Shown one piece after another: positions 22,326 through 32,700 of a stretch of DNA of 64,000 nucleotides (the stretch's first letter is position 1; every line of letters begins with the position of its first letter). Made by a program: the position numbers and the translations under genes. This stretch comes from Blepharisma japonicum (lineage: Eukaryota > Ciliophora > Heterotrichea > Heterotrichida > Blepharismidae): assembly GCA_949751835.1 (NCBI GenBank), contig CATKHK010000007.1, forward strand, positions 496,001 through 560,000, written 5' to 3'. The notes beneath the pieces are model-generated. The model searched no databases, had not been told where the DNA came from, and saw nothing but the letters and a program-made list of their open reading frames with translations.

Positions 22326-24005
22326 ATGGAATTGCAACATAAAAAGCCACCTCCGTTTATAAGACCAAATAAAAAAGTGCATAGAAAGCCACCACCTTTT
22401 ATCAGGCCTCTAAAAAATTCTATTGATAAAGAAATAAAGCAAAATAATCCTTCAGGTATAAGTGAATTAATTGATGAACAAAACATTTCATTTCCAAGTC
22501 AAGATAATCCTGAACGATCAATATCATTTGCAGTGTCTCAGCCTATAATTTCTCCTAATTACAATGAAGATGCAAGCAGTCAGAGTATAATCATAAATGA
22601 CTCTTCTTTTATTGATTTGAATACTTCCAAAGAAACTAAAAAATCATATAAAACGACTATTAATAAGCCCTTATTAGACAAATCTGAAAGCAAACAACCT
22701 AAAAATGAATATCTTGATCAATCCGCCAATTCTAGCTTTGCTGGAAATACATCTTCCAAAAATTCATATAAAATTGATTTAAAGAAAAGAAAAACCACAC
22801 AAGAAAATGTGGAAGAAATGAAAAATGAGCCAAAAAGCGAAATACTTGATAAATCATTGAACAGTTCTTATACAGAAACAAGTGAAAGTAGAAATTCTTA
22901 TAAGATTGACCTTAAAAAGAGAAATATGACACATGGAATGTATGATTCCCCTTATATAACAAATGAAACCAAAAATAATGAAATCGTAAATGAAAAAATT
23001 CAAAAGAAGAGTTCTTATAAAATTGATCTTAAAAACAGAAAAAACACACAAGAAATATCTCCGAGACACAAAAAAACTGAAGAAAAGCCAAGAGAAAAAA
23101 CAATATCATATAAAATCAATGTAAATAATTATAAGCTAACGCAGCCTGAATTTTCACCTCAAGAGCAGAGCCCTTCTTCACCAGAAGAAAAGGAAGTTCC
23201 TTATAAAATTGATATAAAATGCTATAAAATGATCCAGCCTGAGTTTAAGTCACCTCCTGATCAAAGCCCAACATCGCCAGAAAAGCCAGACACTGCCAAA
23301 ATTTCTTACAAGCTTGACCCAACCAAATTACAAGAAGAAAAAGAAAATGAAAAATCCCGAAAATCAACTTACAAAATCGATCTCTATAAGCGTAAATCTA
23401 CAACTCCTGAACCTAGACAATTTCATCCTAAAGAAGAATCCAAATTTCCGTACGACATTGACATATCCAAGCGAAAAACTACATTTCCAGCAGCCCTTCT
23501 CGCTTCTCCTAAAGATGAATTATCCCCTATAAACAATGCTCAAGATTCCTCCCTTTCTCATATAGACGCAGACAGCTCCTTTACTTCAGTAATGAGCTCC
23601 ACAAAGCCTAGAATTACATTAAAAACACACCCAATAGAAGAGTTAGAAGAACCTGCAGCTTCTACACTTCAAGTAGAGTCTTTTTTGTTCCCTGAAGTAG
23701 AAAGTCTTCCTGCTGCACCTCTTCGTAGAGCTATCATAATGAATTTTCCAAGCTTTGTTAAAAAAACTAGAAAAGATAATGGGAAAATTGTGACTTTTTC
23801 GGAAAATGCAAATATTCCTATTGCAATGAAAGCTCAAGCTAATCTGGTGGCGGTAAAAGTGACTGATGAGCTTTTTTCGTGTCCAAAGCTGAAAAAGGGA
23901 GTGACGATGCAACAGCTTAATAAAATGGCGAAATTGTTAGCGAGGTATGTTTTTAAGAATGATTTTATTCAGCAGAGTCAGAACAGGAAATTAGTGTTTT
24001 ATTAA
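22326..24005 (+). CDS. Repeat protein with SYKIDLKKR units (559 aa)
   Basis: Intact exon with an unusual composition (Lys, Ser, Pro, Glu). The start carries a doublet of KPPPFIRP. Between about residues 140 and 400 there are about eight copies of a degenerate unit, S/P-Y-K-I-D-L-K-x-R-K-x-T, spaced 30-45 residues apart. Linkers are rich in Ser-Pro and Glu-Lys. The last 90 residues look folded (ELEEPAASTLQVESFLFPEV, LKKGVTMQQLNKMAKLLARY). No family recognised; the array resembles a string of short linear docking motifs. Confidence 0.8.
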   Translation: MELQHKKPPPFIRPNKKVHRKPPPFIRPLKNSIDKEIKQNNPSGISELIDEQNISFPSQDNPERSISFAVSQPIISPNYNEDASSQSIIINDSSFIDLNTSKETKKSYKTTINKPLLDKSESKQPKNEYLDQSANSSFAGNTSSKNSYKIDLKKRKTTQENVEEMKNEPKSEILDKSLNSSYTETSESRNSYKIDLKKRNMTHGMYDSPYITNETKNNEIVNEKIQKKSSYKIDLKNRKNTQEISPRHKKTEEKPREKTISYKINVNNYKLTQPEFSPQEQSPSSPEEKEVPYKIDIKCYKMIQPEFKSPPDQSPTSPEKPDTAKISYKLDPTKLQEEKENEKSRKSTYKIDLYKRKSTTPEPRQFHPKEESKFPYDIDISKRKTTFPAALLASPKDELSPINNAQDSSLSHIDADSSFTSVMSSTKPRITLKTHPIEELEEPAASTLQVESFLFPEVESLPAAPLRRAIIMNFPSFVKKTRKDNGKIVTFSENANIPIAMKAQANLVAVKVTDELFSCPKLKKGVTMQQLNKMAKLLARYVFKNDFIQQSQNRKLVFY

Positions 24006-24177
24006 TGGTTTGTCCTTTTTAAAGTACTTTTCAATTAAATTATAATTATCCAATAAATTGCCAAATTTTATTATAATGATTCGCATATTTAAAATAGCTA
24101 TTAAATGATATATTTGAAGATAAAGTATTATTTAATGCTTTTATTAAATTGAAACTACTAAATTCGCAGCAGTTTAA

Positions 24178-26967
24178 TTAAATAAATTCATATAATGAAC
24201 TAATGATTTCAGTATTTAATTTTTCACTATTTGATCTATCAGTTGATTGATAAAATATCCTATTTGCATCATCAATAGATTCACATTTAAATAAAAGTTT
24301 AGCTAATAATGAAGCTATTCGAGTATAAGCTGCATCATCCTCGCATATTAATGAAAATATAGAATAAGAATTTTGAAAAGAAGTTACTGATTCTTTAATA
24401 CGGTTCAGTTTGTCAAATAGAAATCCAAGTTTTACATAAATTTTCCCGACATACGCATGATTTGATCCCAGTGAAATTGTTGAGATTTGTAATATACTAT
24501 TTAGCAATAAAATTGCATCCTCATAATGTTCACTTTCTATATAAATATCCGCCATAATTTCGTCAATAAAAAATCCTAATGGATGATATTTATTGAAATT
24601 GAATGAAATGGTTTCTTTACACATTTCATAGCATTTTACCATTTTTTCTTTCTCATTTGCATAGAAATATGCAACTAAAAGAACACCTAAATACCGAATT
24701 TTATTAATTTCAAAATTTTTTATTGGTGATGATTTTGCTTCAAAATAATTTATACATATATCAATGCTGTGGAAGTGTTTAATATAAACTGAGAGTTCTT
24801 TGAATGTAAAATTTTCAATTTTTGGATCATAATCATTTTCTGATTGATATTTTCGTTTTAAAGTCTTGAAGTCATATATTTTGGATTTTTTTGTGAATTT
24901 AATAAAATCATCAATTGTAAAAATTTTATAAATAGCGTCTAATTTTTGATAAGAGGAAAGTTTCATTTCAACTCCACAATGATTGAGAATTTGCACATAA
25001 AGCATTTTTAAATTTAATTTTTGTTTTTGTAAGTATTCTGAAGGTATATTGAAATGATTTTCAGCATATTCACATATAGTATCATTTCAAAAATTAGTGC
25101 ATTCTTCATTATTTCCAAAAATCAAATTTAGATAATTTAGAAACAAAAGGGTAATGCTATTTGTTCTTGAAGTTTTACCTTTATTAATTATTGGAATACT
25201 ATTTGACTCTACTATATCTCATGAAGGCATCATAAAATTCTCAAAAGTCTGATAGTGATCTATATCAATTTCTTTTAATAAATCTGAATAATCTTCTGAA
25301 CTCTGTGATTTTATTCATTTTATAGCATAGTCATAAGCTTCAGTATCTAGAGTTTCTTCAGGAGCCATAAAATAACTTTTTCTTATTTCTTTTCTAAATA
25401 AATTTTTAGTAGTCCTTCCCAATATATTAATAATGCACAATTCTCTTATATGTGGCATTTTAGTACTAATTGCTATTTTTCCTAGAAAATTTAGTTTTAT
25501 CTCTTTTTCGTGGAGGATATTTTCTAATGACTGTGAGTCTATTGGCATGAGCTTTATTTTATCAAAATCAATGATTAATTTTGAAAATTTCTTATCTATT
25601 TTCATAGCTTTTTGTGTTTTATCATTGCAATTTGATAACATTTTATGTAAATTTATAATATAAAGCAACTCTCCAGGAGGGTCTTTTTGTATTTCTTTTT
25701 GGTTTATGGCCAAATAATTTTCATAGTTCTCATATCCACTGCTTTGATGGACTTGAAAAGTTGCTGAATTCTTATCAAAGCCTTCAGAAAGTCCTAATTC
25801 ATTTAATATTAAATGGACTTGCTCATTTACGAATGATGAGGAGTAAAATTTTCCATCAACTGATCTTCCATATAATAAGCATTCTTCATTATAAAGAGGT
25901 GGAGAAGCTATTAATAAAATTCTGTATCCTTTATAGTCTACTAAGCAAGATAGCGGGCATCTTATATCGAAGTCCCCATTTTTGGAAATCAGCTTAGATA
26001 TATAATTTGTCATTTTATTGCAAGCTTTATGCTCATTTTTTAGTATTTTATATGTCTCTTCACTATTTTCTACAAAACAAACTATTTTGTTTATTATATA
26101 AATTGGTATAGAGAAATTTTCCAATGGCTTGAGTTTCTTATTATTTGTGATTTCTTCGACGATAAATTTGGCAACTTTTCTCCCTAATTTTTCAAAATAA
26201 TCAATAAATGGAATAAATATTTCTCTATAGCTCTCTTCAATAAATATACTTTTAATTCACAGTGTTTGATATTGGTAGTCTATTTCGCTTTCTAGCTTTA
26301 TATTTTCTTCAGATTTTTGCAACTCAAATGAATCTTCTTTTTTTTCTGCAATCATTTCTTCTTGAACTTGACTAACTTCAATAATAATTTCTTCAGAATT
26401 ATCTTCAGGCTGGCAAATTTCAGCAATGTCATTTTGCTTTTGTACAGAAGAATCGCTGTCTAGATCTATATTGCATTCAAAAATATTTGATACACTTTCA
26501 GAGCTGGAGCTTTCTTTGTGCGATTTAACCAATTTTTCATCTGGATTAATCTTTTTTTCGTACTCTTTCGCAGTGTTTAAGCATTTTAATCATGTATTTA
26601 ATGATAAGTCGCTGCTTACAGCAAAAATTCATATGATTTCTTTACCATTCCTATAGAAGCATATCTGAAATGCAAAAGGCTTATTTTTCTTTTTGCAAAA
26701 GTTATCATCAGCTTTGGAGACTTCACAGTTTTGGATTTTTTCATATTCCTTTGGAATTGAAATTTCTTTATTCGATGAGTCAAAGTAGATTAAATCTCTA
26801 GGCTTCTTATTATAATAAGAAATAAATCCATGCTTCAGAACTAGATATCTCTTGTTTCATCTTCATTTCCTTTTGGAAAGTTTTAAAACATAGCCTTCTA
26901 CAGAGGAATCAGTATTAAGAATGCAGCTCTGAGAATGAGCTAAACTTTGAAATTCATTTTTATCCAT
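24178..26967 (-). CDS. PH domain, CLU-like and TPR protein (929 aa)
   Basis: Single exon from ATG 26967 to TAA 24178-24180, with many TGA as Trp. Residues 20-130 fit a PH domain (EGYVLKLSKRKWRWNKRYLVL, ending WLKCLNTAKEYE). An acidic linker follows. Residues about 290-560 show landmarks of the CLU (clustered mitochondria) domain: LVDYKGYRILLIASPPL, LLYGRSVDG, GELLYIINLHKML and MPHIRELCIINILGRTTKNLFR. C-terminal TPR-like repeats resemble CLU and kinesin light chain (SNHAYVGKIYVKLGFLFDKL). CLU proteins bind mRNAs of mitochondrial proteins; here a PH domain suggests a membrane link. The CLU call is from motif memory. Confidence 0.7.
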
Positions 26968-27139
26968 TTATCTATATGAAATTGCATTTGAATTTCTTAG
27001 ATTTTCCTTATCTTAAGATTTTGTGATAATCTGAAATATTTAATTTATTATATAAATAAAACAACATTTAATTTTAAATCAAAGTTATATCCTCTTAAAT
27101 TTAAAAATTCTTATATAATTCTGTGTCAGTTATTTAAAT

Positions 27140-27574
27140 ATGAAGCGAACGAAAGAAAATTGGCTCCACGGACACCCAGAAGACCGTAATGGGATCTCAG
27201 GATGCCGCATCTTTGATGGTGAAGACTTGCATTACCAAGAGCGTAAAAAAGCCCAGCAGGAGACTCAAAGAAGATGGATCGAAGAGCAAAAAAGACAGAA
27301 TGAAGAAAAAAAGCGCCAGGAAGAAGAGGAAGAAAGACAATATGCCTTTCAAACTCAGCAAGCCAACAGGATGAGAGGACTCCTTGAAGACGAACTTGAA
27401 AGCAAGAAAAGAATGATGCAGGCATCAACAAGGGATGCAAACCTTCAATTAAGCCGAGAAAAGAAAGAGAAGGAAAGATACGAGAAAAACTCGAAGTTGA
27501 GAGAAGAAGACCAAGACTTATTGGAGCAGAAAACGATTAGACAGGTGCCACCTTACGTGAACCCACTTGACTAA
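27140..27574 (+). CDS. RIBC: RIB43A-type doublet microtubule protein, short form (144 aa)
   Basis: Intact exon. The stretch GISGCRIFDGEDLHYQERKKAQQE followed by QRRWIEEQKRQNEEKKRQEEEE matches the central helix of RIB43A, a filamentous inner-junction/ribbon protein of ciliary doublet microtubules, and it ends with a proline motif (VPPYVNP). At 144 residues it is far shorter than the roughly 380 residues of animal RIBC1/2 and lacks the N-terminal third. Ciliates are known to have short and long RIB43A forms, and this fits the short one. TGG is used for all Trp. Confidence 0.75.
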   Translation: MKRTKENWLHGHPEDRNGISGCRIFDGEDLHYQERKKAQQETQRRWIEEQKRQNEEKKRQEEEEERQYAFQTQQANRMRGLLEDELESKKRMMQASTRDANLQLSREKKEKERYEKNSKLREEDQDLLEQKTIRQVPPYVNPLD

Positions 27575-27701
27575 ATTATCAATAAATTCGCTACAGCAAA
27601 AGCTATTTCAAATATTTTACTAAATTTCTATTTTTCATAAATTTCATTTCGAGATAGATCCTCCTTCTCAGAAGTTTCTTTTACCTTGAATTATTTATAA
27701 A

Positions 27702-29369
27702 ATGGATGATCCTTTTACCCAAATACAAGAAGACCTAGACTATGCTGAGGTTGCAGCATACCATGCCATAGAAAGCATATACTCCCTAGGAGGCGAAATC
27801 CTCTATGATCACTATATTGACCAAAAATCAGTTTCCTTCGCATCTCAAAACCTTCAATCCGTCTTAGCAAACACATTAGAAGCCTATTTCATACGTCATG
27901 ATCTCGGTGAAACTGAAGCTTGGAAAGAAGACCAAGAGCCGGTTCCATGTAAAATAGACACCTGGGCACGAGCCTCAATCCCAGTCAAAAAAAAGATAAA
28001 AATGCCTTCAGTTGAGACGTCAAATCAACAACTGCCAGCTGACATGCGAAGTGTAAAAAGCTTCAGATCAAGCCGCTCTGTGTTTAACCAAGTAAGCAAG
28101 CTTAATAAAACTGTCAGAGGAATGCAAGGAGAAGTTATAGATGAAGTCAAAGGGCAGCCAATACCAATAGCACAAGATAAAGAAGACATCTCAGAGGAAG
28201 AAGAGCAAATGAGGCAAAGGAAAGAAAGGGAAATGAAAAGAAAAAAAGACGAAAAAGAAAGGATTAGGATGAGAAAAGAGGAAGAAGAGGAAAAAGAAAA
28301 AAAAATTGTAAGGGAAGCAGAAGATTTGAAACGTAAATTATTCACATATGACAGTAAAGGAAAAATTGTACTGGTTAATGCGATTAAATATGATACTATT
28401 CCACCAACCGCTATGATAATGAAATATACATTACCTGTGCCAGTAGTCGAAGAAAATAATTCGAAAGATCAGAAAAAGCCTAAAAAAGAGACAAAAGAAT
28501 TTTCTATTGTAAAAGCTAGAAAGCAAGCCCCAATTCAAGAGCAGGAATGAGTGAAAAATGTGACATCAGTGGCGCCACCTATCTTTGATACTATAAAATT
28601 AAATCCAGGTGTAACCGTAGTAGAAGGAAGTAGAACTAAATACCCAAACCATCAGTCATCGGAAAAGCTGAAAACTATGACAAGAAAAGAATATAGGACT
28701 CTTACAGATCAGCATATTCCTACAAACTATAAAGATATAGTAGATAATCCTAGAGACACTTATGATAGAAGATCTTCTCCACAAAGTAGTCAGGAATCTT
28801 TTAAACCAGGCAGCAATATACAAAGTAAAAGAGACTTACTAGAAAGCATCCCAGATTTTGATGAAGAAAACCACGAAGTTGAAGAGCTTACAGAAGAAGA
28901 CTCAATGGCAGAAAAACCTTCTGTAAAGATACCAAAGCCTGACACTCGGTCTAAAAAAGATAGAATTTTACAATATGGTCAATCTATTGAGGAAACAGAA
29001 GAAATGAACCCAGTTGAAAAATTCAATTTGTCAATATTAAGAAATAAGCAATGGGGAACAAATCCGCCATTTAAACAAGCTTTCGTTCCAGATAAAATCC
29101 CGAAAAAACACCCTAATTCAAAGGAAGCTTGGCAAATTTATGGAGATCAAATAAAGAAGCCTAAAGATGAGCCTTTTGCATCTATTCAAGAATTGTGGGA
29201 TAAGAAAAGTACATCACTTAAAAAGCCAAGAGATAGACCTTTTATTGAGAGGGTGGAGAAGAAAAAGAGGATGCCTCCTCCACCGTTTGGACAAACTATG
29301 GTCAATGCAATGCCAGATTCTGGACTTGCCGCTTCTGGATCTCATTTATCAGCATCGTTTAATTCATAA
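27702..29369 (+). CDS. C2orf81-like ciliary protein (555 aa)
   Basis: Single exon; the TGA at 28548-28550 is Trp. The N-terminal 110 residues show the C2orf81 pattern: a helical block (VAAYHAIESIYSLGGEILYD), VSFASQNLQSVLANTLEAYF, and the signature W-x-x-D-Q-E-P-V-P-C-K-I-D-T-W-A-R-A-S-I-P-V. A Glu/Lys/Arg-rich helix and a long disordered tail with scattered PP motifs follow. C2orf81 homologues occur in ciliated organisms; the molecular role is poorly known. Lies 127 bp downstream of the RIB43A gene on the same strand. Confidence 0.7.
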
Positions 29370-29637
29370 TATTTTATCAGTTAGTATATTTGTTTGCTAT
29401 ATAATAAATTTAAAGCCATATATGAAAATAAATGTACCCAAAATGATTTAACTTATTATATGAGCTCATAAGTTCTTATAAATTACTTACGAGTAGCAAG
29501 ATTTTATCATTGATTTATTACAATAATTTATGAAGGATATTCTTAACTTTATTAAGAAAAATATTTAGAGAATATATTTTGTGTAAATATGGATAATGAT
29601 ATCATCAAGAGTCAGCCCTATTTATAAAACCAAGTAA

Positions 29638-31416
29638 ATGTCACGTTATGATTTTTGGCAAGATGATAATTCCAGCAGCTTTAATTTTCCTCAAATTGAC
29701 ACTAGCCCTTCAGATACCTTTCTCAGGCACGCAACAGACTTGTTCAACACTCTCACTGAAGAAGAGGAGCAAATTACAAGATCTCTCCCAATATTAATTA
29801 GTCAGCATTCTTCAAGACAAGATCAAGTTGACCTAATTGAAGCTTATGCTTTAGAACTTAAAATAAGAAATCAAGAAAAAATAAATCTTTTGGATTCATT
29901 TTTATCACGTGAAAAAAGTCACAGCTTACAAGTTCGTCAATTAGAGCAGGAAATCAAAAAACTTAAAGAAGAAGCATCAGCTGCCAAAAATATGATTAAT
30001 AAAAGAATCAACAGGATCGCTGGCACATTGAACGCTACTGACGTCTATGACTGAATCGTGGACATAGGACTTATTACTGATATCAGTAAAAGTGGCTGGG
30101 AAGTTGAATTTTCTGAAAAATTCTGAAACTCATGAGGAAAACCGATGCAGAACCAAACTGACAGTAAAGGGGAAGTGATAGTAAAAAATGAATCTGCTAT
30201 AAAAAATGATGCTGGAAATACTTCTTGAGATGGAGCAGTTGTTTCTGTAGTAGGACTCTATGATAAAGGTAAAACATTTCTGCTGAATAATTTAACAGAT
30301 TCTTACTTGCCATCAGGAAAGAAAGTAAATACAAGGGGTCTTTCTTTTAAGCATGTTCAAATGGACACAGGCACTAATTTAATTTTACTTGACACTGCAG
30401 GGTCTTACTCTCCTGTAAAGGTCCTAAACGAGTTTTCTGTTGCAGAAAAAGAAGCAACCGAGCTATTTATCCTTGATATGGTTTTTGAAATTTCTGACTA
30501 TTTTATATGTGTTGTCAATGATTTCACCTCTCTTGATCAAAGATTTTTAGACAAAATAACTAGAAGTCTGCAAAACTCAAGCACAAAAATATTCAGAGAA
30601 GTGATTGTAGTTCACAATCTTAAAGATGTTGAAGATGAAAACGTTATTAGCCATATATGGGAAACTCAGGTGACTCAGATTTATGGATCTGGGAGTACTC
30701 AAAGTACCAAAGTTGCTGCAAATTCTCCAGAGTCTAATGAATTGGTTGAGAAGAGTGTAAGCTGGTTTAAGACTGATTACTCACGACATGTGTGCCTCGC
30801 AAATGCTGACTCAGAAATTGGGCAAAAACTAAACCCTTGGACATTTTCATTATTAAAATATTGACTTAAGGCTGTTTTTGTGCCTGTAAATAGGCCCTTA
30901 TCAGTTGTTGAAACAGTAGTATCTATAATAAAATCCAAGCTTTCTTCTTATTTTAAAACCCCTGTAGAAATTGAGCTAACAAACGGCCAAAACCCTCTGA
31001 AAAAAATAATTATATGCAAAAACATGTCTCAATCAGAAAGTCTTCGACTCCCCCAGTTTTCAATGGACTCAAGCGGCTTTATAATTTCTCGTCCAGACAG
31101 TTTTATCCCTGCAGTTGACATCATTCAAGACTCAGCCTATAAGATCTACATGGACATTTCTGGCCTCTCCAAAGAAGACATCCTCCTTACACGTCAAAAT
31201 GTCCTCACCGTCGTTCAAGGTCGGCGCAAGAAGCCCAACCTCAGCAGCCCAGAAAATGCCAGAGTAATAAAACAAGAGCGAAAATATGGAGATTTCGCCA
31301 TCAGTTTTAAAATTCCTGAACAATATGAAAGAAGATGGAACTCGTTTGAAGTAAAAGATGGAGTCTTAATGATTACCTATAATAAAGACGAAGATGAAAT
31401 AAGTAAAATGCAATAA
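29638..31416 (+). CDS. P-loop GTPase-like protein fused to an HSP20 domain (592 aa)
   Basis: Single exon read through several TGA (Trp). Residues 1-135 are a helical N-terminus with a coiled coil (LRQLEQEIKKLKEEAS type). Residues 200-400 are a GTPase-like core: G1 GLYDKGKTF (206-214), a Thr in TRGLSF for G2 (232), G3 DTAG (252-255) and a G4-like HNLKD (326-330), closest in style to dynamin/guanylate-binding GTPases. The last 110 residues are a small heat-shock (alpha-crystallin) domain: YKIYMDISGLSKEDILLTRQ, VIKQERKYGDFAISFKIP and the closing VKDGVLMITY. The fusion is in one uninterrupted frame. Probably a GTP-dependent chaperone or membrane-stress protein (inference). Confidence 0.75.
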
Positions 31417-31442
31417 CTAATAATAGGCTAACAAATTCATAA

Positions 31443-32573
31443 ATGGCAGATAGCGAAAACACAGACCTCCAAGAAAGCGTAGATGAGCCACCTCCTTTAA
31501 GGATGGCTTCAGATTCAATCAATTCAATACCTAGTGCGAAATTTTTGCACCCTAAATCAGCACCAATTCGACAAAATGCTGAATCTACTCCAAGTAAAGC
31601 ATTTGGAGCACATATTTTTACAATGCATCAGGATGAGGATTTCCATAAAATCAAACAGATTAAACAGAAAACCTACTTTCAAGAACTCACCAGACAAATC
31701 CAGAACAAAAAGAACCCTCAAGACGCCAATTTCAGACAGATGCCGCAGGTGAGTCCAAATATCGTTCCAAACGTATCAATTTATAACCCATTTGTAGCGG
31801 ACGTTCCAATGACAAAATATCAAAAAAAATATGAAATTGAAAATTTCTCTACTATAAACAGAAGTCAATTGTTTGAAGGGCCACTTCAAAGGGACGAATC
31901 AAGCTTATTAAAGCTGAAAAAGGAACAAATGCAGAGAGAAATGCAAAGAGCATTAAGAGAACAAATTGATGAAAAAAATAGGAGAAACCAAAGAGATGAA
32001 GGAAGGTTTCAAGAAGTAGCGAATGAGTATGTATCAACGCCGGTAAAAACAGAAGAATGCTCGCCAAGAACACCTAGTTATAGTCCATTACAACCTGTAA
32101 CCTCTAGCTTCGCAGAAGCAAGCAAGTCTGTCGTAGTTAGTGACGAAAATGAAACAATTGATTATTTAAGCAGACTTTGCAAACAGCTTATGGAAGAGCA
32201 ACAGAAATTAAAAACTAAAATTCAAGACCAGGAAAATTTCATTAGCGAACTTAAACAAAATAAAAACGAACAGAAATCCTTTGTGAGTGAAAGAAAAACT
32301 CCTAGCAAATTGAAAATTCCGTCGAATTCTCCAATAAGAGGTAATGATAACTCGAAGTTTATTGAAGATATCATCAAAGGGTCTAGGCAGAGAAGAAACC
32401 TAATGTATAAAGAAGATTTATTGCCGAGAAGAACAAGCGATCTTGGCTCGCCAATTCTTCCTGAAACAACTCCTAGGAAATCAGACCCACTTGGAAGCTA
32501 TGCTTTGTCATCTCCTGATCTTCCACCCCTTTTTTCCCCACAAAAACTGATGCAAAATCCATTTAATTATTAA
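31443..32573 (+). CDS. Coiled-coil protein, possibly spindle-pole or ciliary (376 aa)
   Basis: Intact exon starting 26 bp after the GTPase-HSP20 stop. Two short blocks look like the CSPP1/CCDC66 type (IKQKTYFQELTRQIQNKK and LREQIDEKNRRNQRDE). A coiled coil lies at about residues 240-285 (LSRLCKQLMEEQQKLKTKIQ). Phospho-type SPxxP motifs are frequent, and the tail ends NPFNY. CSPP1-like proteins act at cilia bases; this link is weak. Confidence 0.7.
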   Translation: MADSENTDLQESVDEPPPLRMASDSINSIPSAKFLHPKSAPIRQNAESTPSKAFGAHIFTMHQDEDFHKIKQIKQKTYFQELTRQIQNKKNPQDANFRQMPQVSPNIVPNVSIYNPFVADVPMTKYQKKYEIENFSTINRSQLFEGPLQRDESSLLKLKKEQMQREMQRALREQIDEKNRRNQRDEGRFQEVANEYVSTPVKTEECSPRTPSYSPLQPVTSSFAEASKSVVVSDENETIDYLSRLCKQLMEEQQKLKTKIQDQENFISELKQNKNEQKSFVSERKTPSKLKIPSNSPIRGNDNSKFIEDIIKGSRQRRNLMYKEDLLPRRTSDLGSPILPETTPRKSDPLGSYALSSPDLPPLFSPQKLMQNPFNY

Positions 32574-32700
32574 ATACTCATCTTAATTAATTGCATTATT
32601 GAATAGCTTATCCCTATTATTAAATAGTTTTAAAGTTTTTTTAATATCTATTTAGAAATTGGTTAATTAATCTTATGACAATGGTTGAAAGAAATAATTA

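Noticed and set aside
27126-27440. Minus-strand hydrophobic ORF
   Set aside because: Antisense of the Glu/Lys-rich RIB43A helix; such antisense frames look hydrophobic by base composition.
28025-28345. Minus-strand Ser/Phe-rich ORF
   Set aside because: Antisense of the Glu/Lys-rich helix of the C2orf81-like gene.
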